This document shows positions 23,919-33,640 of a stretch of DNA of 48,538 bases, in pieces. The stretch covers positions 1,833,563 through 1,882,100 of the forward strand of contig NZ_NXGA01000001.1 of assembly GCF_002802965.1 (NCBI RefSeq). Reading direction: 5' to 3'. This DNA comes from Sporolactobacillus pectinivorans (GTDB taxonomy: Bacteria > Bacillota > Bacilli > Bacillales > Sporolactobacillaceae). The notes under the pieces are model-generated. The model made no database searches, had not been told where the DNA came from, and saw only the letters and a list, made by a program, of their open reading frames with translations. Each line of letters opens with the position of its first letter. The stretch's first letter is position 1. The position numbers and the translations under genes were made by a program.

Positions 23919-25133
23919 ATGGCGCTTTCCGGGAAAAATATTGTCCTTGGCGTCACCGGGGGAATTGCCGCATACAAAGCGGCGGAGCTGACAAGCAGAC
24001 TGGTCAAATCAGGCGCCGAAGTGCACGTTGTCATGACAGGGGCAGCAAAGCAGTTTATCGGTGCGGCAACCTTTCAGGCACTGACGCGCCATCCTGTTTA
24101 TGAATCGGTATTTGTTGAAGAAAAAGATGGTCAGATTGCCCATATAGACCTTGCAGATTCGGCAGATCTTGTGATTATTGCTCCTGCAACGGCGAATACA
24201 ATTGGAAAAATGGCCGCCGGTCTGTCGGACGATATGCTGACTGCGGCAGTGCTTGCCGCGCGCTGCCCGGTATGGATTGTACCGGCTATGAACGTCAATA
24301 TGTACATGCATCCTGCGGTTCAAAAAAATCTCAAAACTCTTGAATCATACGGATACCGCCTGATCGGACCGGATGACGGACGGCTCGCCTGCGGTTGGAC
24401 CGGGAAGGGGAGAATGACTGAACCGAAAGAGATTTTTAATGCGGTTGATCACTATTTTTCTATAGAAAATAATGTTTTACCTGCTCTGGTGGGGAAAAAG
24501 GTACTTGTGACTGCCGGACCGACAAGGGAGGCACTTGACCCGATCCGTTTCTTCAGCAACCTGTCAAGCGGCAAAATGGGGTATGCCATTGCCGAGGCTG
24601 CGGAGCGGGCAGGAGCAGACGTGATACTGATCTCCGGCCCTTCGGCGCTTGAGGATCCTTCCGGTGTTTCAGTTATTCGAGTGACTTCCGCTGAGGAAAT
24701 GCGCCATGAGGTTCTCACTCGTTTCGAAAGTGCGGATGCAGTCGTCAAAGCGGCCGCAGTCGCGGATTACCGCCCTGAAGAAGTAAGCAGGAACAAAATC
24801 AAGAAGAATGACGGACCTCTGATGGTCAGGATGATTCGCAATCCGGACATTTTGCTGGAATTAGGTAGGTTGAAAAAAAATCAAATTCTTGTCGGATTCG
24901 CTGCTGAGACCGAACAGCTTGAAGAAAATGCTCTGGCTAAACTTGAGAAAAAGCATTTGGATCTGCTGGTTGCCAATCAGGCAGGTGACAGCTTCGCGAA
25001 AGATACTAATAAGGTGACTTTTTTCTTTGCGAACGGGCACCGGCAGGTTTATGAAGAAATGGAAAAAAAGCAAGTTGGAGAAAAAATTTGTGCGGCAGTA
25101 TCCGGATTACTGGAAAAGAGTGAACAGCGATGA
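23919..25133 (+). CDS. coaBC: Bifunctional phosphopantothenoylcysteine synthetase/decarboxylase
   Basis: Makes 4'-phosphopantetheine for coenzyme A. 404 residues from ATG 23919 (AAGGAAG about 7 nt before); the frame is open further up but unsupported. The N-terminal CoaC flavoprotein has LGVTGGIAAYKAAEL, PAMNVNMYMHP and the catalytic Cys in ACGWTGKGRM. The C-terminal CoaB has VTAGPTREALDPIRFFSNLSSGKMGYA, then KAAAVADYRP and LVGFAAET. The stop overlaps priA by 4 nt. Confidence 0.97.
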   Translation: MALSGKNIVLGVTGGIAAYKAAELTSRLVKSGAEVHVVMTGAAKQFIGAATFQALTRHPVYESVFVEEKDGQIAHIDLADSADLVIIAPATANTIGKMAAGLSDDMLTAAVLAARCPVWIVPAMNVNMYMHPAVQKNLKTLESYGYRLIGPDDGRLACGWTGKGRMTEPKEIFNAVDHYFSIENNVLPALVGKKVLVTAGPTREALDPIRFFSNLSSGKMGYAIAEAAERAGADVILISGPSALEDPSGVSVIRVTSAEEMRHEVLTRFESADAVVKAAAVADYRPEEVSRNKIKKNDGPLMVRMIRNPDILLELGRLKKNQILVGFAAETEQLEENALAKLEKKHLDLLVANQAGDSFAKDTNKVTFFFANGHRQVYEEMEKKQVGEKICAAVSGLLEKSEQR

Positions 25134-27550
25134 TCGCCGAGGTTTACGTCGACATCCCGGCAGGTCCGGTAGACCGGCCCTTCGACTACCGGATTCCGGA
25201 AGAGTTAAGCAGCTTTATCGCGCCGGGTATGCGTGTGACCGTCCCATTCGGCAGAACAAAGCGCTTGGGTTTTGTGACTGCCCTGAAAGAATCTTCCGCA
25301 TTGTCAAAGTTGAAAAATATTGATCAAGTGGTTGACCCGATCCCTGTGCTGACTGGAGAATTGCTTGATCTGGGCCGCTGGCTGGCGGATACCACACTTT
25401 GCCTGACTGTGTCGGCATACCAGGCGATGCTGCCGGCAGTCATGAAAGCGGACTATGCTAAAACCGTCTCTGTTGAGAATCAGGAACAGCTGGGTGAAAG
25501 TTATCCCTCACTGGTTCCTCTTTTTTCATTACGGCAATCCATAGCATGGAAGGATCTTGCTGCACGGCATCCTGAATGTTTGAAGCCGATCAGGCAGGCG
25601 ATAAGTCAAGGCGTGCTGACCGTACACCAGCAGGTCCACAATCAGGCGAAGGCAAAAAAAGTGATCACTGCGGCTGCAGCAGTTTCAAAAAATGATCTTG
25701 TTCAGGCTGCCGCTTCATGCGGCCCTCGTGCCGCGCGTCAGAAAGAAGCGTTGCAATTTTTCATTGAAAACGATACCGGGGCACAATTTCCGGTGACTGA
25801 TCTGATACGCAATCACCATCTGACCCGTCAGTCTCTCCGGGCGCTTGAAGAAAAAGGGATGCTCAGAATGAACTTTGTGGAGCAGTTCAGAAATCCTTAT
25901 GGGATTTCTGAAGAAACAAAGACGGGGCCTCTGCCGCTGACGGAGGAACAGAAGGCAGCTCTCCAGCCGATTCTCCATTCCATAGAGAACAGTAAGGACA
26001 AGGTCTTTTTGTGCCATGGGGTGACGGGAAGCGGGAAAACCGAGATTTATCTGCAGGCCATCCGCCGCGTGATCGAACTTGGCAAACAGGCGATTGTTCT
26101 TGTGCCGGAAATTTCCCTGACACCACAGATGGTGCATCGGTTTAAAGGGCGGTTTGGCGATGAGGTCGCCGTGATGCACAGCGGACTGAGCAAGGGGGAG
26201 AAATATGACGAATGGCGGAAAATCCGTGAAGGCAAAGTAAAAGTTGCGGTCGGTGCCCGATCGGCTGTATTCGCGCCTTTTGAGCATCTTGGACTGATCG
26301 TCATTGATGAAGAACATGAAACAAGCTATAAGCAGGAGGACAATCCGCGCTACCACGCGCGGGAAGTGGCCATACACCGCGGGCAGCACAATGGATGCCC
26401 TGTCGTGCTTGGCAGCGCGACACCTTCGCTGGAATCATACGCTCGCGCGAGAAAAAATGTATATACTTTGCTGACGCTGAAAGAGCGCTTCAACCATCAC
26501 CCCATGCCGCCGGTGAAAATCATCGATATGCGAGAAGAAATGCGTGGAGGCAACCATTCCATGTTTTCCAAAAAACTCTTTTCCAAAATTACCGATCGGC
26601 TGGAAAAGCATGAACAGACGGTACTTTTCCTGAATCGCCGTGGCTATTCGACCTTCGTCATGTGCCGGGCATGCGGGACGGTTATTAAATGTCCGCATTG
26701 TGATATATCGTTGACCTATCATCGTGCGAACCATATGCTCAAATGTCATTACTGCGGATTTGAAATGCGCGTTCCTGAGACCTGTCCGACCTGTGGAAGT
26801 GATTCGATGCGCTATTTCGGCAGCGGCACACAGAAAGTTGAAGCTGAGCTTAACAGGCTGCTGCCGGAGGCCAGGGTCATTCGAATGGATGTCGATACGA
26901 CGCGTCAGAAGGGGGGGCATGAAAAACTGCTGCGCCTGTTTGGGGCACACCAGGCGGATATTTTGCTTGGCACCCAGATGATTGCCAAAGGGCTGGATTT
27001 TCCGGAGGTGACGCTGGTCGGTGTCCTTGCTGCGGATTCAATGCTCCACCTTCCGGATTTCCGAGCTTCGGAGAAGACATTTCAGCTTCTCACTCAGGTT
27101 TCCGGGCGTGCGGGCAGGCATGACCTTCCCGGAGAGGTGATTATTCAAAGCTATACACCTGACCATTATGCGGTCACTGATGCCGCCGCTAACGATTATG
27201 GACGTTTTTTTCAACAGGAAATGCAGATCCGTTACCGCCATGGTTATCCCCCATTCTATTACCTTGCACTGATTAATCTGACTCATCCAGAGATCACAGC
27301 CGCAGCGGATGCTGCCGGACGGGTTGCATCCATCCTGAAGAACAATCTGTCTTCCTCAGTGCAAGTTCTTGGACCGGTTGTACCATCCATTGCCAGAATC
27401 AAAGATAGATATCGTTTCCAGTGCATGGTAAAATACAAAAGAGAACCGTCACTTATCCCGTTGCTGTGGAAAATTACACGGCATTTTCAGGAGACGGGAA
27501 AAGACAGTCTTCAGATTTCAATTGATATGAACCCTGTTGCTCTGATGTAA
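25130..27550 (+). CDS. priA: Primosomal protein N', replication restart helicase
   Basis: Reloads the replisome at stalled forks. 806 residues. An N-terminal 3'-DNA-binding domain and winged helix precede the helicase: Walker A GVTGSGKTEIYLQ (about 302-314), DEEH box VIDEEHETSYKQ, SATPSLES. A zinc-binding insert contains four Cys pairs (CRACG, CPHC, CHYCG, CPTCG). Motifs V/VI are ILLGTQMIAKGLDFP and QVSGRAGR. The ATGA overlap with coaBC is conserved in Bacilli. def, which lies between priA and fmt in B. subtilis, is missing here. Confidence 0.97.
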   Translation: MIAEVYVDIPAGPVDRPFDYRIPEELSSFIAPGMRVTVPFGRTKRLGFVTALKESSALSKLKNIDQVVDPIPVLTGELLDLGRWLADTTLCLTVSAYQAMLPAVMKADYAKTVSVENQEQLGESYPSLVPLFSLRQSIAWKDLAARHPECLKPIRQAISQGVLTVHQQVHNQAKAKKVITAAAAVSKNDLVQAAASCGPRAARQKEALQFFIENDTGAQFPVTDLIRNHHLTRQSLRALEEKGMLRMNFVEQFRNPYGISEETKTGPLPLTEEQKAALQPILHSIENSKDKVFLCHGVTGSGKTEIYLQAIRRVIELGKQAIVLVPEISLTPQMVHRFKGRFGDEVAVMHSGLSKGEKYDEWRKIREGKVKVAVGARSAVFAPFEHLGLIVIDEEHETSYKQEDNPRYHAREVAIHRGQHNGCPVVLGSATPSLESYARARKNVYTLLTLKERFNHHPMPPVKIIDMREEMRGGNHSMFSKKLFSKITDRLEKHEQTVLFLNRRGYSTFVMCRACGTVIKCPHCDISLTYHRANHMLKCHYCGFEMRVPETCPTCGSDSMRYFGSGTQKVEAELNRLLPEARVIRMDVDTTRQKGGHEKLLRLFGAHQADILLGTQMIAKGLDFPEVTLVGVLAADSMLHLPDFRASEKTFQLLTQVSGRAGRHDLPGEVIIQSYTPDHYAVTDAAANDYGRFFQQEMQIRYRHGYPPFYYLALINLTHPEITAAADAAGRVASILKNNLSSSVQVLGPVVPSIARIKDRYRFQCMVKYKREPSLIPLLWKITRHFQETGKDSLQISIDMNPVALM

Positions 27551-27576
27551 CGGGCGGCAAAGAGGATGATTTACTG

Positions 27577-28524
27577 ATGAAAATTGTATTTATGGGAACA
27601 CCGGATTTTTCAGTTCCGGTTCTGCAACATTTAATCGATGATGATAAATATGAAGTCGTGTGCGTGGTTACCCAGCCGGACCGACCAAAGGGAAGAAAGC
27701 ATCAATTAACCGCTTCACCGGTAAAAATTCTGGCTGAAAAATTCACGATTCCAGTGCTTCAGCCTGAACGGGTGCGCAATCCTGAAGCTGTTGGTGAGAT
27801 TCTTGATTTCAAGCCGGATTTGCTTGTCACGGCCGCTTATGGGCAGATATTGCCGCAGTCGCTGCTTAACGGACCACCGCTTGGCTGTATTAATGTCCAT
27901 GCTTCGCTGCTCCCCGAATACAGAGGGGCGGCGCCGATCCAGCAAGCGGTCATTGACGGAAAAAAAGAATCCGGAGTAACCATTATGTATATGGTCAAAA
28001 AGCTTGACGCCGGGGATATTCTTTCGAAAGTGAGCGTTCCGATCACTGATGATGACACGTTTGGATCCCTTCATGACAAGCTGAGCGCAGCAGGAAGCGG
28101 CCTTTTGATGGCAACATTGGAAGACCTCGCGGCGGGTGCCGTGACGCCGGTTCGGCAGGATGATCAGCGGGCAACTTTTGCGCCAAGCATCAAGCATGAA
28201 GACGAAGCAATCGACTGGAATAAGGCTGCGGAAGATGTACGCAATCTGATCCGTGGCCTGAATCCTTTTCCGGGCGCTTTCACCTATTTGGATGGTACGG
28301 TATTTAAAATTTTTTCAGCAACTCTGACCAATCGTAAAAGTTCTGCGCTGCCGGGTACTGTTGTTATTGCTGATGAAAGTGACGGTTTCTTTGTTGCAAC
28401 CGGATCGGGTCAACTGCTGGAAATTAAAGAATGCCAGCCTGCGGGGAAAAAAAGAATGGGTGTTGCTGATTTTCTTCGCGGCAGAGTGCTTAAATCCGGA
28501 ACGGTACTGGGGCCGAAGGCATGA
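27577..28524 (+). CDS. fmt: Methionyl-tRNA formyltransferase
   Basis: Formylates initiator Met-tRNA from 10-formyl-THF. 315 residues. N-terminal MKIVFMGTPDFSVPVL; catalytic Asn-His-Asp set with INVHASLLPEYRGAAPIQ and KKLDAGDI; C-terminal OB-fold tRNA-binding domain ending GRVLKSGTVLG. It follows priA by 26 nt, leaving no room for the peptide deformylase gene. The stop overlaps rsmB by 4 nt. Confidence 0.97.
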   Translation: MKIVFMGTPDFSVPVLQHLIDDDKYEVVCVVTQPDRPKGRKHQLTASPVKILAEKFTIPVLQPERVRNPEAVGEILDFKPDLLVTAAYGQILPQSLLNGPPLGCINVHASLLPEYRGAAPIQQAVIDGKKESGVTIMYMVKKLDAGDILSKVSVPITDDDTFGSLHDKLSAAGSGLLMATLEDLAAGAVTPVRQDDQRATFAPSIKHEDEAIDWNKAAEDVRNLIRGLNPFPGAFTYLDGTVFKIFSATLTNRKSSALPGTVVIADESDGFFVATGSGQLLEIKECQPAGKKRMGVADFLRGRVLKSGTVLGPKA

Positions 28525-29870
28525 ATAAAATTTCCACGCGTGAAATGGCACTGGATCTGCTGCTTTCAATTACAAAGGAGCAGTCTTACAGTCAGCTTGC
28601 GCTTAACGACGCCCTATCTGAACAAAAATGGCCTGAACGGGATAAAGGTCTCGTGACGACCCTTGTGTATGGTGTTCTGCAGAGAAACTTGACACTGGAA
28701 TACATCCTTTCAACCTTTACCGCTGGCAAGAAACTTGATGATTGGGTCAGGATTCTGCTTATGATCTCTATCTATCAGAAAATGTATCTTGACCGGATTC
28801 CGGACCATGCAATAGTCAATGAAGCGGTTAACATTGCCGGAAAACGCGGACATCGCGGCATTTCCGGTTTCGTCAATGCTGTACTGAGGCGTTTTCTAAG
28901 GGAAGGAGTGCCTGATTTTTCCGGCATTCATCCTGAAAGCAGGCGCCTGTCTGTGGTGCACAGCCATCCGGAATGGCTGCTTGCGCTGTGGGAAAGTCAG
29001 TGGGACAGAGAAACAGCGCTAAAAATAGCGGACAGTGACAATCAGCCGCCTCAGGTTTTTGTTCGTGTCAATCGAACGAGAATTACGAAAAATGAATTAA
29101 TTTCCCGACTTGAAAGTGAAGGCATCCAGGTTTCTGAAGGACTGCTGTCACCGGATTGCCTGAGGATAGATAGCGGCCATGCGGCAGGTTCGCGGGCATT
29201 TGCTTCAGGCTTGATGACAATCCAGGATGAGAGCTCAATGCTAGTTGCTGATGCGCTTTCTCCCAAAGAAGGTATGGCTGTTCTGGATGCTTGTGCCGGC
29301 CCCGGCGGCAAGACCACACACCTGGGTGAGCGCATGCATAATAAAGGAAAAATCATTGCCCTCGATCTCCATGAACATAAAACGAAGCTGATTGACCGGT
29401 CAGCAGAACGGCTCGGGCTGTCAAATATTGAAACACGGGCGATGGATGCCCGGACGGCGGGAGAACTTCTCGGAGAAGAATCTTTTGATCGGGTGCTGCT
29501 AGATGTTCCCTGCTCGGGTCTTGGCGTCATCCGCAGAAAACCGGAAATCAGATGGGCGAAAACGGCTCGGGACATCAACCGGCTTGTTGCTATACAGAGA
29601 GAGATTCTTGATCATGCTTCCCGCCTCGTCAGACGCGGGGGATGGCTTGTCTATAGTACATGCACGATTAATCGTGATGAAAATGAAAGACAGTTATCAC
29701 GATTCATCGCTTCTCATCCTGATTTCGAATGGGAGCCTGATTTATTTTCCAGATTTCCCAATGTGTTGAAAGAATGCAGAGTTTCCGAGGATGCAGGAAT
29801 GATTCAGCTGCTGCCGTTCCAATTCGGAACGGATGGCTTTTTTATCGGGTGCCTGAGAAAAAAAAGGTGA
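28521..29870 (+). CDS. rsmB: 16S rRNA (cytosine-967-C5) methyltransferase
   Basis: 449 residues: an N-terminal NusB-like RNA-binding domain (about 1-150, ALDLLLSITKEQ...LVYGVLQRNLTLEYIL) plus a SAM methyltransferase domain. SAM motif DACAGPGGKTTHLGE; catalytic cysteines in DVPCSGLGVIRRKPEIRW and YSTCTINRDENE. Coupled to fmt. rlmN, the next gene in B. subtilis, is absent; prpC begins 52 nt downstream. Confidence 0.96.
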   Translation: MNKISTREMALDLLLSITKEQSYSQLALNDALSEQKWPERDKGLVTTLVYGVLQRNLTLEYILSTFTAGKKLDDWVRILLMISIYQKMYLDRIPDHAIVNEAVNIAGKRGHRGISGFVNAVLRRFLREGVPDFSGIHPESRRLSVVHSHPEWLLALWESQWDRETALKIADSDNQPPQVFVRVNRTRITKNELISRLESEGIQVSEGLLSPDCLRIDSGHAAGSRAFASGLMTIQDESSMLVADALSPKEGMAVLDACAGPGGKTTHLGERMHNKGKIIALDLHEHKTKLIDRSAERLGLSNIETRAMDARTAGELLGEESFDRVLLDVPCSGLGVIRRKPEIRWAKTARDINRLVAIQREILDHASRLVRRGGWLVYSTCTINRDENERQLSRFIASHPDFEWEPDLFSRFPNVLKECRVSEDAGMIQLLPFQFGTDGFFIGCLRKKR

Positions 29871-29922
29871 GCGTATCTGTAAATGGATCACTAACTATTG
29901 CCCTGCATTGGAGTGTGGGAAA

Positions 29923-30672
29923 ATGAAAGCTGTATTTAATACGGATAGAGGTAAAGTAAGAGTACACAATGAGGATAGTGTCCGTGTTTTTTATGGGCAA
30001 AATCAGCTGCTAGGGGTGGTGGCTGACGGAATGGGCGGCCATGTGGCCGGTGAAGTGGCCAGCAGGCTGGCCGTTGAGTCCGCGGAAAAAAAATGGAGTG
30101 AGCTTTCAGGGCCGCTCACAAAGCATGAAGCTGTAAAATGGCTGAACCAGCTTGTGCGCTCAATGAATGTCCGGGTCTATGACTATGCTGAGTCGCATCT
30201 TGAGTGCAGAGGCATGGGGACAACAGTTGCTGCAGCGTTTTGCAGTGCTGACTTTATCGTTGTTTCGACGGTTGGCGACAGCCGGGTATACATATGGCGC
30301 GAGGGAAATTCAGCAAGCCAGATTACCGAAGATCATACACTAGTCAACGAACTGGTCAAATCCGGGCAGATTACCAAGGAAGATGCGGAAGTGCATCCCG
30401 GAAAGCATGTGTTGATGAGGGCTTTGGGGACGGAACCTGCCATTGCGCTTGACACAGTCACTTTGGATTGGTCGAAAGGCTCCTGCCTTATGATCTGTTC
30501 TGACGGACTGACTAACAGGCTCTCTAACGAATGGATTGGCAAGAAACTTGGAGAAAAGGGTTCGCTGCAGGAAAAAGCAGACCAAATGATTAGAGATGCC
30601 AATGATGCGGGCGGAGAGGACAACATATCTCTGATTATTATTTCTCACGACAGCGATGGTGATGAATCATGA
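29923..30672 (+). CDS. prpC: PP2C-type serine/threonine phosphatase
   Basis: Dephosphorylates PrkC and its targets. 249 residues from ATG 29923, with GGAGTGTGGG before it. PP2C metal-site motifs: TDRGKVRVHNEDSV, VVADGMGGHVAGEVAS, GMGTTVAAAF, STVGDSRVYIW, SDGLTN and the C-terminal GGEDNISLI. Overlaps prkC by 4 nt; the pair forms the conserved phosphatase/kinase switch. Confidence 0.96.
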   Translation: MKAVFNTDRGKVRVHNEDSVRVFYGQNQLLGVVADGMGGHVAGEVASRLAVESAEKKWSELSGPLTKHEAVKWLNQLVRSMNVRVYDYAESHLECRGMGTTVAAAFCSADFIVVSTVGDSRVYIWREGNSASQITEDHTLVNELVKSGQITKEDAEVHPGKHVLMRALGTEPAIALDTVTLDWSKGSCLMICSDGLTNRLSNEWIGKKLGEKGSLQEKADQMIRDANDAGGEDNISLIIISHDSDGDES

Positions 30673-32666
30673 TTGGAAGACGAATCGGGGGAAGATATGA
30701 AATTATGTCCCGCCTTGGAGAGGGCGGGATGGCCATTGTTTATAAAGCTAAGGATCTGATACTGGATCGGCTTGTCGCTGTCAAAATACTCAGAACAGAG
30801 CTGGCCACCGATGAGGAATTCATCAAGCGATTTCACAGAGAAGCAGAATCTGTTGCCGCCCTGTCCCACCCTAATATCGTAGCAATTTATGACATCGGCG
30901 AAGAGGAAGACTGCTACTATATTGTTATGGAATACATTCACGGCATGAGTTTGAAGGAGTTTATCAGGGACTATTCCCCAATCTCGGTCAGTGAATCGGT
31001 TCACATTATGAAGCAGGCAACCCTAGCGATCTCTCATGCTCACGCACATGGGATCGTGCATCGTGACATCAAGCCGCACAACATTCTGATTGATGAGAAG
31101 GAGCATGTCAAGGTTACAGATTTCGGCATTGCGATGGCGGTCAGCAGTGCGACCATTACCTATACGCATTCGATTCTCGGATCTGCGCACTATCTTTCAC
31201 CCGAACAGGCGAGGGGCGGAAGAGCTACAGTGAAATCTGATATTTATGCGCTTGGTATTGTGATGTTCGAACTGCTTACAGGGAGACTCCCCTTTCCAGG
31301 TACTTCTCCTGTCTCCGTAGCTTTGAAGCATCTCAGCGAACCGATGCCATATCCAACGGATTTCAGGTCGGACATCCCTCAGAGCCTGGAAAATGTAATC
31401 ATTCGCTCGCTGGCAAAAAATCCTTTGGATCGCTATGAAAATGTCGTTGCGATGTACGACGATCTGAGGACTGCGCTTAACCCTGAGCGAGCCAACGAAA
31501 AAAGGCTTTTTCTAAATAGTGAGAGCGAAAGCACGGATGATGATGAGAGAACAATAAAAATGGCTCCAGTCGGAATGGAGGATCGCATGCTCCATGAACA
31601 GCTTCCTCCGGACTTAAATAAGAACAAGAAGGGCAAAAAGAAATCAAAAGCAAAAAAATGGCTTACCTTTTCCGGCATACTCCTTCTTCTTATAGCTGCG
31701 GGGCTGTTCATTGGGCTCGTTCTGCTCCCAAAAATATTGTACGTCAATAATGTTCAGGTTCCGAATGTATCGGGGAAAACAATTGCGCAGGCCCGGCAGT
31801 TGATTGAGAGTAAAAATCTGAACGTTATCCAAAAAAATCAGTCAGGCAGCAGTGTTAAGAAGGGAACTATCATCAGCCAGTATCCGGCAGCGAAAACGGA
31901 GGTAAAAGAGGGTACATCCGTTACGTTGTTTGTCAGCACGGGGCCAAAAAAAGTAAAAGTGGATAGCAGCGGCAATTCGGATTCCGGGCAAAATCTAATA
32001 CAAGTAGACAACTATGTCGGTTATGATCACAATGACGTAGAAAAATCGTTACATAATTCTGGCTATAAAAGTGTTGTCTGGTATACTCAGCAGTCCTCAA
32101 CTGTGCCGGCCGGAGAAATCATGAGCCAGACTCCTGCTGCAGGCAATCAGGTGGTGCCAGGGGATACTATTCTGGAACTGACCTACAGCACGGGTAACCC
32201 GCAGGTGATTGTTCCGGATCTGAGAGGGAAAACAACAAGCGAGGCAAATCAGCTCCTCAAAGATCAGGGACTTTCTGCAGATTTTTCCGTCGGGGACTAC
32301 TCAGATACGGTCAAAAAAGGGGATGTTCTGGGTCAGAATCCGCCTTCCGGGAGCTCTATCGTCAAAGGCTCAACCGTTATTGTTTTACTGTCAAAGGGCA
32401 GCCAGGCCGCACCAAAAGAAGTAGACAAGCCCATTAAAGTCGTCTATGTTGGGAATGGAAACGGCAATGGCGGTGGTCTCCCTGCTCACGTACAAATTTA
32501 CTATACTGACGCCAACCATAACAATGTATCGTTTGCTAATGAAGAAATCACTCAAACAAAGACTTACACGATTCCATTTACGATCAATCCAGGGCAACAG
32601 GGATCGTATCAAATTGTTATCGACGGTGTTCAGAAACAAACAGGAACAGTTGATTATCCGAAATAA
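30669..32666 (+). CDS. prkC: PASTA-domain serine/threonine kinase
   Basis: Membrane kinase that senses muropeptide or lipid II and, in B. subtilis, triggers spore germination. 665 residues. The kinase domain (about 10-270) has GEGGMAIVYKA, VAVKIL (K40), IVHRDIKPHNIL and VTDFG. A charged linker with a KKGKKKSKAKK stop is followed by one transmembrane helix (about 333-357). Three PASTA repeats lie about 362-570 (VPNVSGKT, VDNYVGYD, VPDLRGKT starts), then a C-terminal Ig-like domain of about 80 residues as in Bacillus PrkC. Forms a pair with prpC. Confidence 0.96.
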   Translation: MIGRRIGGRYEIMSRLGEGGMAIVYKAKDLILDRLVAVKILRTELATDEEFIKRFHREAESVAALSHPNIVAIYDIGEEEDCYYIVMEYIHGMSLKEFIRDYSPISVSESVHIMKQATLAISHAHAHGIVHRDIKPHNILIDEKEHVKVTDFGIAMAVSSATITYTHSILGSAHYLSPEQARGGRATVKSDIYALGIVMFELLTGRLPFPGTSPVSVALKHLSEPMPYPTDFRSDIPQSLENVIIRSLAKNPLDRYENVVAMYDDLRTALNPERANEKRLFLNSESESTDDDERTIKMAPVGMEDRMLHEQLPPDLNKNKKGKKKSKAKKWLTFSGILLLLIAAGLFIGLVLLPKILYVNNVQVPNVSGKTIAQARQLIESKNLNVIQKNQSGSSVKKGTIISQYPAAKTEVKEGTSVTLFVSTGPKKVKVDSSGNSDSGQNLIQVDNYVGYDHNDVEKSLHNSGYKSVVWYTQQSSTVPAGEIMSQTPAAGNQVVPGDTILELTYSTGNPQVIVPDLRGKTTSEANQLLKDQGLSADFSVGDYSDTVKKGDVLGQNPPSGSSIVKGSTVIVLLSKGSQAAPKEVDKPIKVVYVGNGNGNGGGLPAHVQIYYTDANHNNVSFANEEITQTKTYTIPFTINPGQQGSYQIVIDGVQKQTGTVDYPK

Positions 32667-32688
32667 ATAGCGGGTTAGGAGTTGCAGT

Positions 32689-33573
32689 ATGTCCGAAGGA
32701 ACGATCATTAAAGCACTCAGCGGTTATTATTATGTCAAGGACGGAGACAGGCAGATTCAGTGCCGTGCGAGGGGGATCTTTCGCAAGCGGAAAGAAACTC
32801 CGCTTGTGGGTGACCATGTCGAATATGAGGCGGAGAACCTGAAGGACGGCTATATTATGTCTATCGGTCCGCGACGGAACGAACTCAATCGCCCCCCCAT
32901 TGCTAATGTGGATCAAGCCTTTCTGGTTTTTTCAGTAAGAGAACCGGCTTTTGACAGCCAATTGCTGGACCGCTTTCTCGTTCATATGGAGTCACATAGT
33001 ATCCGGCCGGTTATTTGCCTGACAAAATGGGATCTCCTGGACCTTTCCGAACAAGACTTCATGCGTCGAAGGATGGGTGATTATGAAAAAATCGGCTATT
33101 CTGTTGTCTGTACATCAAGCTTGCGGCATCTTGGATTTGAAGACGTGCAGAAGCGAATGGCGGGTAGAATTACTGTGATTACAGGACAGTCAGGTGTCGG
33201 AAAATCTTCACTTCTGAATGGCATGAATCATGATCTTAAAATCGATACTCAGGCGATTTCCCAGGCACTAGGACGGGGAAAACATACAACGAGACATGTG
33301 GAACTGCTTCCCGTCGGATCTGGCGGCTATGTTGCAGATACCCCGGGCTTCAGTTCGCTTGACTTCTCCGACATCGAGACGGAAGATCTGGAAGGCTGTT
33401 TCCCGGAATTTGCACAATTCCGAGATTCATGCAGATTCAGAGGCTGTACGCATATAGCTGAGCCGGACTGTGCGGTAAAAGAAGCGGTAGCAAACAGTGG
33501 ACTTAACAAGGAACGTTATTCGCATTATTGTTTTTTCTTTCAGGAAATCAGCAGCAGGAAAAAGCAATACTAA
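32689..33573 (+). CDS. rsgA: Small-subunit biogenesis GTPase RsgA
   Basis: Late 30S assembly factor with ribosome-stimulated GTPase. 294 residues. N-terminal OB fold (1-70), then the circularly permuted G domain: G4 LTKWDLLD (about 107) before G1 GQSGVGKSSLLNG (about 166) and G3 DTPGFSSLD (about 218). C-terminal zinc site C-x5-C-x-H-x5-C in CRFRGCTHIAEPDC. B. subtilis names are CpgA/YloQ. The following rpe gene of B. subtilis is missing. Confidence 0.97.
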   Translation: MSEGTIIKALSGYYYVKDGDRQIQCRARGIFRKRKETPLVGDHVEYEAENLKDGYIMSIGPRRNELNRPPIANVDQAFLVFSVREPAFDSQLLDRFLVHMESHSIRPVICLTKWDLLDLSEQDFMRRRMGDYEKIGYSVVCTSSLRHLGFEDVQKRMAGRITVITGQSGVGKSSLLNGMNHDLKIDTQAISQALGRGKHTTRHVELLPVGSGGYVADTPGFSSLDFSDIETEDLEGCFPEFAQFRDSCRFRGCTHIAEPDCAVKEAVANSGLNKERYSHYCFFFQEISSRKKQY

Positions 33574-33640
33574 TTCATTCAAAGACAATTTCCCTCTTGC
33601 TCAGGGCCTGATAAATACGCTCAGAAGGGAGGCGTTTGGC

